A stretch of 20,303 nt of DNA from HGM11788 sp964654945 (lineage in GTDB: Bacteria > Bacillota > Clostridia > Lachnospirales > CAG-274), in the NCBI GenBank assembly GCA_964654945.1, contig CAZZLN010000033.1:1-20303 (forward strand). Direction: 5' to 3'. The position numbers were made by a program, and so were the translations under genes. Positions 1-6,306 of the stretch are shown in pieces (within the stretch, counting starts at the first letter, position 1; each line of letters begins with the position of its first letter). Below the pieces are notes generated by a model. The model searched no databases. It saw nothing but the letters and a program-made list of their open reading frames with translations, and was not told the DNA's origin.

Positions 1-30
1 TTGTAGGGGCGAGCATTGCTCGTCTTACAG
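1..30. repeat. Short palindromic intergenic repeat (partial at the window edge)
   Basis: The first 30 bases hold a small hairpin centred on GAGCATTGCTC inside a GGGGCGAGCATTGCTCGTC context. I recognise this GC-rich type as a dispersed intergenic repeat in gut clostridial genomes. It stands out from the AT-rich surroundings, has no open reading frame, and may be cut by the window edge. The family assignment rests on memory of similar elements, not on a search. Confidence 0.4.
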
Positions 31-48
31 AACTGAAAAAAAGCCTCC

Positions 49-139
49 CTTGCGGAGACCGGCTTGCAACCAACACAAATAGCCTCCCTTGCCTAAAGGG
101 AGGGGGACCGGTTTTACCGGTGGAGGGATATATAAATTT
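49..139 (+). repeat. Intergenic palindromic element, copy 1
   Basis: This copy aligns base for base, apart from a few substitutions and one indel, with the copy at 281-372. It contains two adjacent hairpins. CCTCCCTT (83-90) pairs with AAGGGAGG (96-103) over a 5-base loop, and ACCGG (106-110) pairs with CCGGT (117-121). The closing GGAGGG can also pair with the first arm, so two alternative folds exist. No coding potential is visible. It looks like a dispersed non-autonomous palindromic element of the kind scattered between clostridial genes. Confidence 0.75.
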
Positions 140-182
140 TAATAAAACTACAGATTAAACACTAAAAGCATTCCTGAGAAAT

Positions 183-235
183 ATCCTCCCTGCAAATGGC
201 AAGCATTTGCTTCCCTCCTTTAGGCAAGGAGGGCT
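183..235 (-). repeat. Intergenic palindromic element, inverted variant copy
   Basis: Read on the minus strand this is the same family as the flanking copies. It has an AGCCCTCCTTGCCTAAAGGAGGG head and a GGGAGGATAT tail. The internal hairpin is different, however: GCAAATG and CATTTGC (192-198 and 204-210) replace the ACCGG/CCGGT hairpin of the direct copies. The outer stem is AAGGAGGG with CCCTCCTT (213-220 and 226-233). Conserved ends with an interchangeable inner hairpin suggest that the fold matters more than the inner sequence. Confidence 0.65.
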
Positions 236-280
236 TATGGGAATTGGAACATAGTTACAGATTTTATGCTAAATATTTAC

Positions 281-372
281 CTTGCGGGGATCGACTTGCA
301 ACCAACACAAATAGCCTCCCTTGCCTAAAGGGAGTGGGACCGGCTTTTGCCGGTGGAGGGATATATAAATTT
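281..372 (+). repeat. Intergenic palindromic element, copy 2
   Basis: This is a near-identical direct copy of 49-139, ending in the same GGTGGAGGGATATATAAATTT tail. Its inner hairpin is ACCGGC-TTTT-GCCGGT (338-353), one base pair longer than in copy 1 and preserved by paired changes. It lies directly upstream of the malic enzyme leader, with its end about 29 bases before the ribosome binding site. It could therefore affect transcription or RNA stability there, but I see no clear promoter inside it. Confidence 0.75.
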
Positions 373-415
373 AAACATAATTACAGTTTTAATTAAAATA
401 AAGGAGATAAAACAA

Positions 416-1588
416 ATGGACTACAAAAAAATTGCAATGGAAAAACATACTGAATGGGCAGGCAAGATTGAGGTTATATCAAGAGCAGAAGTAAACAATG
501 CTGATGATTTATCGGTAGCATATACTCCCGGTGTAGCAGAACCTTGTCTTGCAATAAAGGAAAATCCCGACAAGGTTTATGAGCTTACAAGAAAGCACAA
601 TATGGTAGCTGTTATTACTGATGGTTCAGCAGTTCTTGGACTTGGCAACATAGGCGGTGTTGCAGGTATGCCTGTTATGGAAGGAAAATGTGTATTGTTT
701 AAGGAATTTGCTGATGTAGATGCTTTTCCAATATGCGTGAATACACAAGATGTTGATGAAGTTGTAAATACTATTTATCATATATCTGACAGCTTTGGAG
801 GTATCAATCTTGAGGATATAGGTGCTCCAAGATGTTTTGAAATAGAAGAAAGATTAAAGAAAATGTGTGATATTCCCGTATTTCACGATGACCAGCATGG
901 CACAGCAGTTGTTGTACTTTCAGGCATAAGAAATGCCTTAAAGCTTACAGGAAAAATTGCAGAAGAATGTAAGGTGGTTATGAGCGGTGCAGGTGCAGCA
1001 GGCACTGCTATTGCAAAATTGCTTTTAAAAGCAGGCTTTAAGAACATTGTAATGAGAAATATTGACGGCGTTATTTCTGCCGACAAAAAATTTGATGACC
1101 CATCTCTTGCCGAGCTTGCAGAAATTACAAATCCAAACAGAGAAGACGGAACTCTTGCTGATATAGTTAAGGGTGCTGATATTTTTATTGGTGTTTCAGC
1201 TCCTAACATTTTAACAGGTGAAATGGTTAAGACAATGAATAAAGATGCTGTAATTTTTGCTATGGCTAATCCTAACCCTGAAATTTTACCGGATGTTGCA
1301 CTTGAAGCAGGTGCAAGAGTTGTTGCTACAGGGCGTTCTGATTATCCTAATCAGATTAACAATGTGCTTGCTTTCCCCGGTATTTTCAGAGGTGCATTAG
1401 ATGTAAGAGCAAGCGATATTAACGAAGAAATGATGCTGGCTGCTTCAGATGCTATTTCAAAATTAGTTACAGAAGAAGATTTAAAAAACGGAATTATTAT
1501 TCCGTCTGCTCTGAATAAAAGTGTTTCAAAGGATATTGCTGCCGCTGTTGCTGAAGCTGCAAGAAAATCAGGTGTTGCAAAAATTTAA
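416..1588 (+). CDS. NAD(P)-dependent malic enzyme (oxaloacetate-decarboxylating)
   Basis: The enzyme oxidatively decarboxylates L-malate to pyruvate and CO2 in the cytoplasm, reducing NAD(P)+. The 390-residue length is that of the short bacterial malic enzymes. The N-terminal malic domain has the catalytic Tyr36 in AYTPGVAEPC, DGSAVLGLGNIG (69-80) and the presumed catalytic Lys91 in MEGKCVLFK. Metal ligands are expected at Glu133-Asp134 (EDIGAPRC) and Asp158 (FHDDQHGTA). A Rossmann domain follows with GAGAAG at 191-196, and MANPNPEI lies further on. An upstream in-frame ATG at 347 lies inside the palindromic repeat, and its extra residues resemble no malic enzyme. ATG 416 has AAGGAG at 401-406, so I chose 416. 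The gene stands alone and is followed by a strong terminator. Cofactor preference (NAD or NADP) cannot be fixed from sequence alone. Confidence 0.95.
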   Translation: MDYKKIAMEKHTEWAGKIEVISRAEVNNADDLSVAYTPGVAEPCLAIKENPDKVYELTRKHNMVAVITDGSAVLGLGNIGGVAGMPVMEGKCVLFKEFADVDAFPICVNTQDVDEVVNTIYHISDSFGGINLEDIGAPRCFEIEERLKKMCDIPVFHDDQHGTAVVVLSGIRNALKLTGKIAEECKVVMSGAGAAGTAIAKLLLKAGFKNIVMRNIDGVISADKKFDDPSLAELAEITNPNREDGTLADIVKGADIFIGVSAPNILTGEMVKTMNKDAVIFAMANPNPEILPDVALEAGARVVATGRSDYPNQINNVLAFPGIFRGALDVRASDINEEMMLAASDAISKLVTEEDLKNGIIIPSALNKSVSKDIAAAVAEAARKSGVAKI

Positions 1589-1604
1589 CCAGGTTATTAT
1601 ATTT

Positions 1605-1649
1605 AAAAAGCAGAAAAAAATTTAAAAACTTTTTTCTGCTTTTTATTTT
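1605..1649. terminator. Intrinsic terminator after the malic enzyme gene
   Basis: A perfect 15-bp inverted repeat, AAAAAGCAGAAAAAA (1605-1619) with TTTTTTCTGCTTTTT (1630-1644), encloses a 10-base loop. It sits 17 bases after the stop codon. The stem is mostly A-T with a GCAG core and has a T-rich right arm, so it can act in both directions. That suits its place between the converging malic enzyme and DUF1275 genes. Confidence 0.8.
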
Positions 1650-1754
1650 AAAAGGTGAATACCTAAAGCTGTTATTTCGGCTAAAATTATTTTTCTGAAT
1701 AAACCTAAACCGCAAACAGAAAGCTGCCGGTTTCCCTAATCTATAATTTTTTCC

Positions 1755-2492
1755 TTAATGTCCCGCCGGTTTTCTTTCCTTCAAAGTCTTTTCACTGAAA
1801 AAATCCGCATAGAGAAAAATCCCAAATATCACACCAAGTGGAAGCAGCGTTGCCCAAATAGCCCTTTCATATGCTAAATTACACAGGATTGTTCCTACGA
1901 ACGCTCCTACAAGAAAAAATATCAACATAGCAAAGTGTTCACGCAGTTTTTTTCTGTGCGTTTTATCCGGCAGGCGAAAATGTTTGAGCTCTTTTGCCAA
2001 ACCGACTCCAATCTGCCTGATGTGGTTTGTGGCGAATGTTGTCGACATGGGTACGCCTTCTGCCTGACGAAAAGTATTGTACTGCATAGAAGCAACAAAA
2101 TTAATTGTAACTTGAGCAATTTGCACCGGTGCAGACAAAGGTATAAAACCCAAAGAGAACACTGCCAGCATCTCTATAGCAATCAGCAACGTATCCCAGC
2201 GGACAGGCAGATGATGTTTAACGGGATTGGGAAGCAACTCCGATACAAAAGCTCCAAACATATAGGCGGAAATAGGTATCAGATAATAAAATGCTTCTTT
2301 CCATTTTCCTGCTCCCAATGCCATTCCCATCAGCACTACATTACCTGTCTGGGCATTGCAAAATACATTGCCCCGAAGCAAAAAGGTATATGCTCCGAAA
2401 AATCCCGCTACAGTAATTAAAATATAATATATTTCCTTTCTCTCACACATAAGAAGATAATAGGTATTATTATCTGTTTTCTTACTTTTCAT
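1755..2492 (-). CDS. YoaK/DUF1275 family membrane protein
   Basis: This is a hydrophobic protein of 245 residues with about six predicted membrane segments. Family hallmarks include the FFGAYTFLLRGNVFCNAQTGNVV stretch near the N terminus (positions about 29-51), with NAQTGN typical of DUF1275, and a later TFATNHIRQIG segment. No reaction is established for the family, and a transporter-like role is only a guess. I place the start at 2492 (MKSKKTDNN). The in-frame ATG at 2522 would overlap the preceding gene by 20 bases. The purine-rich GGGGAGGA lies about 15 bases before 2492, which is long, so the start is uncertain. The gene follows the stalk-domain gene closely on the same strand. G+C at 1981-2100 is 55 of 120 bases, against 19 of 60 at 3181-3240, which suggests a different origin from its neighbours. 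Confidence 0.85.
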   Translation of the reverse strand: MKSKKTDNNTYYLLMCERKEIYYILITVAGFFGAYTFLLRGNVFCNAQTGNVVLMGMALGAGKWKEAFYYLIPISAYMFGAFVSELLPNPVKHHLPVRWDTLLIAIEMLAVFSLGFIPLSAPVQIAQVTINFVASMQYNTFRQAEGVPMSTTFATNHIRQIGVGLAKELKHFRLPDKTHRKKLREHFAMLIFFLVGAFVGTILCNLAYERAIWATLLPLGVIFGIFLYADFFSEKTLKERKPAGH

Positions 2493-2502
2493 CTTTAATA
2501 TT

Positions 2503-2946
2503 TTAGTCCTCCCCGGGAACATATAAATCCTTCACAATAAGACCAACCTTTTTTGTGACAGAAGCTGTCTTTGTATCCGGGTCCCAATTTACTTCAGCAC
2601 CAACAGCCTCGCTTACTGCTCTCAGAGGAAGCATAAATCTGTCATTAATAATCTGCTGAGGTACATCAGGAGTAATATTATTGCCGTCAACAGTAAAATA
2701 TGTATTGCCCATAGTCATAGTAATGGTGCTTCCCCCTGATAATACTGCAGTTTTTGTATCTGCATCAAAATCCACTGCATAGCCTAATTTTTCAAAAACA
2801 CCTCTTACGGGAACCATGGTTCTTCCGTCTGTAATTGTACCCTCAAGGTCAATTGAGCTGCCATTTACAACAACATTGACACCGCCTGCAAACACAGAAG
2901 CTGTCATTAAAACAACTGCAAATAAAGTACAAATAATTTTTTTCAT
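2503..2946 (-). CDS. Secreted stalk-domain protein (copper amine oxidase N-terminal-like domain)
   Basis: This is a small exported protein of 147 residues. A signal peptide (MKKIICTLFAVVLMTASVFA, 1-20) is followed by one copper amine oxidase N1-like domain. The marks are VNVVVNGSSIDLEG, DGRTMVPVRGVFEKLG (40-55), DADTKTA, and NDRFMLPLRAVSEAVG (101-116) followed by WDPDTKTASV. In clostridia such domains occur in cell-surface proteins as non-catalytic modules, and no enzyme domain is attached here. The start at 2946 has AAGGAGG six bases upstream. An in-frame ATG 33 bases earlier would put 11 charged residues before the signal peptide and lies inside murG. The ribosome binding site abuts the murG stop codon, so translation is probably coupled. 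The function is unknown. Confidence 0.88.
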   Translation of the reverse strand: MKKIICTLFAVVLMTASVFAGGVNVVVNGSSIDLEGTITDGRTMVPVRGVFEKLGYAVDFDADTKTAVLSGGSTITMTMGNTYFTVDGNNITPDVPQQIINDRFMLPLRAVSEAVGAEVNWDPDTKTASVTKKVGLIVKDLYVPGED

Positions 2947-2956
2947 GTTATCCTCC

Positions 2957-4024
2957 TTAATTTTTGGCTGCACTTTCAATAATTTCCATAACAGCCTTAA
3001 CGCCCTTTGAAACGTCAGCTTTTTTCATATTTTCAATATATTTTTCTCTGTTGTCATATAAATTGTTTATGCTTTCAAAAAGTCCTTTGCTTGTCATTGT
3101 ATCCTCATCATAAACTGCTGCAAATTCCTGTTTTTCAAAGCTTTTTGCGTTTAAAATCTGATCTCCTCTGCTTGCCTTTAACGAAAGAGGAATAAGAAGC
3201 ATAGGCATATTTAAAGCAAGAAATTCACATATTGCATTTGAGCCTGCTCTTGAAACAACAAAGCTTGAAATTGCAAATATATCAGGAAGCTCATCTGAAA
3301 CATATTCAAACTGCTTATAACCCTTTAGCTCTGCTCTTGTCTTGTCAAAATTTCCTTTCCCGCAAAGATGCACAACATTAAATTCAGGAAGAAGCTTGGG
3401 AAGGAGCTCTCTTATAAAGTTATTTATCTTGACAGACCCCTGTGAGCCTCCCATAACAAGCATAACAGGCTTATCCTCATTAAATCCGCAAAGCTTAAAG
3501 CCGTTTTCCCTGCTGCCCTTAAAAATCATATCTCTTATAGGCGTGCCTGTCAGAATACCCTTGTTATCGGGAATAGCATTTACAGCCTCGGGAAAAGTTG
3601 TGCAAACAGCTTTTGCAAAAGGAATAGCAAGCTTGTTTGCAAGTCCCGGAGTAATGTCTGATTCGTGAAGCACAACAGGCACCTTATTAAAATAAGCACC
3701 TATTACAACAGGCACTGCAACAAAACCGCCCTTTGAAAACACAACATCAGGCTTAATCTTTTTAATAAGCTTTCTTGCTTCACCAATTCCTTTAACAACT
3801 CTGAATATATCAGATATATTTTTTGTATCTAAATATCTTCTCAGCTTACCTGAATGTATTCCATAATATTTTATTCCACAGTCTTCAATAAGCTTTTTTT
3901 CCATACCGTCAATGCTGCCAATATATATAATCTCATAACCGGCTTTTTTTAAATATGGTATCAAGGCTATATTCGGAGTGACATGACCGGCAGTTCCACC
4001 GCCTGTTAATACAATGGTTTTCAT
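2957..4024 (-). CDS. murG: MurG, UDP-GlcNAc:lipid I N-acetylglucosaminyltransferase
   Basis: MurG adds GlcNAc to undecaprenyl-pyrophosphoryl-MurNAc-pentapeptide (lipid I), making lipid II on the inner face of the membrane. The 355-residue length is typical. The N-terminal lipid I domain has the glycine-rich GGGTAGHVTPN (8-18), then FSKGGFVAVPVV and LHESDITPGLANK. The C-terminal nucleotide-sugar domain has LVMGGSQGS and SRAGSNAICEFLAL with the conserved Glu. AGGAGG lies seven to eight bases before the ATG at 4024. It is the first gene of a minus-strand set with the stalk-domain and DUF1275 genes, and it has its own consensus promoter (4055-4083). It is not in a dcw cluster here, as its immediate neighbours are not division genes. 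Confidence 0.96.
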   Translation of the reverse strand: MKTIVLTGGGTAGHVTPNIALIPYLKKAGYEIIYIGSIDGMEKKLIEDCGIKYYGIHSGKLRRYLDTKNISDIFRVVKGIGEARKLIKKIKPDVVFSKGGFVAVPVVIGAYFNKVPVVLHESDITPGLANKLAIPFAKAVCTTFPEAVNAIPDNKGILTGTPIRDMIFKGSRENGFKLCGFNEDKPVMLVMGGSQGSVKINNFIRELLPKLLPEFNVVHLCGKGNFDKTRAELKGYKQFEYVSDELPDIFAISSFVVSRAGSNAICEFLALNMPMLLIPLSLKASRGDQILNAKSFEKQEFAAVYDEDTMTSKGLFESINNLYDNREKYIENMKKADVSKGVKAVMEIIESAAKN

Positions 4025-4054
4025 ACCTAATCCTCCTGTAAAAAGTTTATTATA

Positions 4055-4083
4055 ATTATATATATAATTTTTAATAATGTCAA
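4055..4083 (-). promoter_or_regulatory. Sigma-A type promoter for murG
   Basis: Read on the minus strand, TTGACA (4083-4078) and TATAAT (4060-4055) are separated by exactly 17 bases. Both boxes are perfect matches to the housekeeping consensus. Transcription would start about 24 bases upstream of the murG ATG. Confidence 0.8.
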
Positions 4084-4090
4084 TATTCCC

Positions 4091-4119
4091 TTGAAATATA
4101 AAATAAAATATGTTAGAAT
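4091..4119 (+). promoter_or_regulatory. Sigma-A type promoter for the dockerin-pectate lyase genes
   Basis: TTGAAA (4091-4096) and TAGAAT (4114-4119) have 17-base spacing, with an extended -10 TG at 4111-4112. The start of transcription would be about 30 bases before the AAAGGAG ribosome binding site. It is back to back with the murG promoter, with only seven bases between the two -35 boxes. Confidence 0.75.
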
Positions 4120-4157
4120 GAATTTAACAAAATTTTAAAGAAAAGGAGTTTTTCACA

Positions 4158-6221
4158 ATGAAAAAGTTTTTAGCAATTTTACTTACATTGTCTATGCTTC
4201 CCTTTGCATACATGAGTGCAAATGCCGAAGTCTGGGGCGATGCTGACAATGACGGAATTTTAAATGCAAACGATGTAGCCGTAACATTACAGAGCGTACT
4301 TACAAACGGCAGCTATATTGCAGCAGCTGATGTTGACTGCAACGGTGTTATTAATTCAACAGATGCAGCAATAATTTTACAGAAAATTCTTGATTCAACA
4401 TATGTAATGCCTGTTGAAACAATTTCAACAACAGAAGAAACCACTACCGAAACTACTACTGAAACCACTACCGAAACCACTACCGAAACCACCGAAACTA
4501 CTACCGAAGTGTTCCCTGATGACGGTGTTATAAGAACAGACTATGAGCTTACTCCGGACAAGCTTACAGGCAATGGTTATTTCCTTCAGACAGGAGATGG
4601 TGATTTTTCAGCTTCTAATTCAACAAGAATAAGATTAAGAAGCAAAAACAGCCTTACATTTAAGGTTGCTGACGGTGCTAATGTATATGTTACCGCAAAG
4701 CACGCAAGCACAACCGACGGTGCAGCAAGAACATTAACTCTTTCAAGCAGCACAGGCGTAGTGGCAGGCTCTTATGACTTTGAAATGGTTGAAGATGCTT
4801 CAGCTCCTGTTCCTGAAATTCTTTTAGCAGCAAATCTTTCAGAGGGTACCTATGTTTTGCAGGCATCAAAAGATATTAATGTTTATTCAATCAGAGTAAC
4901 ATTTGATACTATTGATATAACAACTACCGAAACTACTACTGAAACTACTACTGAATATGAGGTTCCTACTGAAATCGTAACTACAGGAAACGCAGTTTAT
5001 GTAAGTAATTTTGATGAGCTTGTGACAGCTTTAAAAACTAAAAATTCAGATATTTATGTTCAGAACGATATTGATTGTACCGAATCATTAAATCTTAATC
5101 AGAAAAATGCAAACATAAGCATTATCGGTGTTACTCAGGCTGACGGCACTTCTCCAAGTCTTAACTTTGCTTCATACAGAGATTCCATAAGCAAAACAGG
5201 CGAAAGCGGAACAGGTGTCAGAGTATCGGGTACATATTATAATCTTAAAAACCTTATTGTTGAAAAAGCTCCTAACTGCGGTATGAGAATAAAGGGTTCC
5301 GGCACAGGTTATTGTATTATTAAAGACTGTATATTCAGATATAACAACAACTCCGGTGTATCCGTTACAGAAGGCGGCGGCTACAACACATTTATTGGTG
5401 TAGACAGCTACAGAAACTGTGACTTAATCAAATCTGCAACTCAGGCCGGCTCTGATGCTGACGGCTTTTCAGTAAAGGTACACGCAGGTGATAAAAACTA
5501 CTTCTACAACTGTCGTTCATGGGATAACAGTGACGATGGCTGGGACAGCTATGACTATGATGAAAGCACAGGTTCTTTTATAGGCGAAATATCTTATGTT
5601 GAATGTCTTGCATGGCACAACGGAGATGCTGAAACATTCACAGGTGAATATGACTACAGTATGGGCAATCCTATTGATAAAAACCTGCTTCTTGTTCAGC
5701 AGATTGTAAATGACAATCCTGATTTTGAAACAGCTTACAACAACAAGACCGTTACCGACTGGCCAAATGCTACCATAACTCTTTACGGCGGTATGACAAG
5801 AAGCTGTGAAGAGCTTCATTCATCAGTATGGGAGGGTAATCCAAACGGCTTTAAGTTTGGTTCAGGCAACACTCCAAATACTTCATACAGATATATTGAA
5901 AACTGCATAGCTTTTGACCATGGTGACAAGGGTTATGATCAGAATAATGCTCAGGCACAGTTTGATATTGTAAACGGCTTAAGCTTTGACAATGCCAGAA
6001 ACTATCAGATGAACAGAATGACCTGCCTTTCACAAACAGGCGCTGCTTTAGCCTTCAATGGCACAAGCACAAATAATGTTCCAAGCGGAATGACAATTAC
6101 AGAGCCATCTGCTGATGAACAGACAAGATTAAGCTCAATTGTATATGCTTACAGAGATGATATTAGAAATACAGTATTTAACGACATTGTTCCCGGTGTT
6201 AAATTATGTGATGTATTTTAA
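4158..6221 (+). CDS. Dockerin-bearing secreted pectate lyase, PL9-like (first of two)
   Basis: This is a predicted extracellular enzyme of 687 residues cleaving pectin or polygalacturonate by beta-elimination. The order is as follows. Signal peptide 1-23. Type I-like dockerin about 26-80, with two calcium loops (DADNDGILNAND and DVDCNGVINSTD). Thr/Glu linker about 93-117. Beta-sandwich-like domain about 120-252, possibly carbohydrate binding. A second linker at 255-266. Right-handed beta-helix from about 275. In that helix Asp435, Asp459, Asp460 and Asp463 (DADGF and SDDGWD) keep exactly the spacing of the calcium ligands Asp209, 233, 234 and 237 of PL9 Pel9A. Lys566 in NPNGFKFG fits its catalytic Lys273, but with about 67 extra residues before it. 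The dockerin is N-terminal, whereas most cellulosomal enzymes carry it at the C terminus. It implies docking to a cohesin scaffoldin encoded elsewhere. The substrate is inferred. Confidence 0.88.
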   Translation: MKKFLAILLTLSMLPFAYMSANAEVWGDADNDGILNANDVAVTLQSVLTNGSYIAAADVDCNGVINSTDAAIILQKILDSTYVMPVETISTTEETTTETTTETTTETTTETTETTTEVFPDDGVIRTDYELTPDKLTGNGYFLQTGDGDFSASNSTRIRLRSKNSLTFKVADGANVYVTAKHASTTDGAARTLTLSSSTGVVAGSYDFEMVEDASAPVPEILLAANLSEGTYVLQASKDINVYSIRVTFDTIDITTTETTTETTTEYEVPTEIVTTGNAVYVSNFDELVTALKTKNSDIYVQNDIDCTESLNLNQKNANISIIGVTQADGTSPSLNFASYRDSISKTGESGTGVRVSGTYYNLKNLIVEKAPNCGMRIKGSGTGYCIIKDCIFRYNNNSGVSVTEGGGYNTFIGVDSYRNCDLIKSATQAGSDADGFSVKVHAGDKNYFYNCRSWDNSDDGWDSYDYDESTGSFIGEISYVECLAWHNGDAETFTGEYDYSMGNPIDKNLLLVQQIVNDNPDFETAYNNKTVTDWPNATITLYGGMTRSCEELHSSVWEGNPNGFKFGSGNTPNTSYRYIENCIAFDHGDKGYDQNNAQAQFDIVNGLSFDNARNYQMNRMTCLSQTGAALAFNGTSTNNVPSGMTITEPSADEQTRLSSIVYAYRDDIRNTVFNDIVPGVKLCDVF
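4437..4508 (+). repeat. In-frame Thr/Glu linker microsatellite
   Basis: A 12-base unit of the form GAAACYACYACY repeats about six times and encodes (E-T-T-T)n, with one shortened E-T-T unit. It joins the dockerin to the beta-sandwich domain. Such linkers are flexible and usually O-glycosylated in cellulosomal proteins. The repeat makes copy-number change and misassembly likely. Confidence 0.85.
4920..4955 (+). repeat. Second Thr/Glu linker repeat
   Basis: Three units of the same 12-base microsatellite encode T-T-T-E-T-T-T-E-T-T-T-E between the beta-sandwich-like domain and the pectate lyase beta-helix. The paralogue has a shorter linker at the same place (about 7094-7117). Confidence 0.8.
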
Positions 6222-6238
6222 TCAGTAAATCTTATGAA

Positions 6239-6271
6239 AAATATCCGGCAAAAAATATTGCCGGATATTTT
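6239..6271 (+). terminator. Hairpin between the two pectate lyase genes
   Basis: A perfect 13-bp stem, AAATATCCGGCAA (6239-6251) with TTGCCGGATATTT (6258-6270), has a 6-base loop and starts 17 bases after the stop codon. Only about four T residues follow, so termination may be partial. No good promoter is visible between it and the next gene. Read-through with attenuation or mRNA 3'-end stabilisation is therefore as plausible as full termination. Confidence 0.6.
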
Positions 6272-6306
6272 AAAATAAATAACTTTAATACGAAAGGAGA
6301 ATATAA

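Noticed and set aside
49..372. CRISPR array
   Set aside because: There are only three copies, one is inverted and divergent, and spacing is irregular. The copies are hairpin elements, and no cas genes are near.
196..396. Open frame of 66 codons across the palindromic repeats
   Set aside because: It is read entirely from repeat and leader sequence, has no ribosome binding site and resembles no protein.
1935..2420. 161-codon plus-strand frame opposite the DUF1275 gene
   Set aside because: The protein is cysteine/histidine-rich with no family features and lies wholly antisense to a clear membrane protein.
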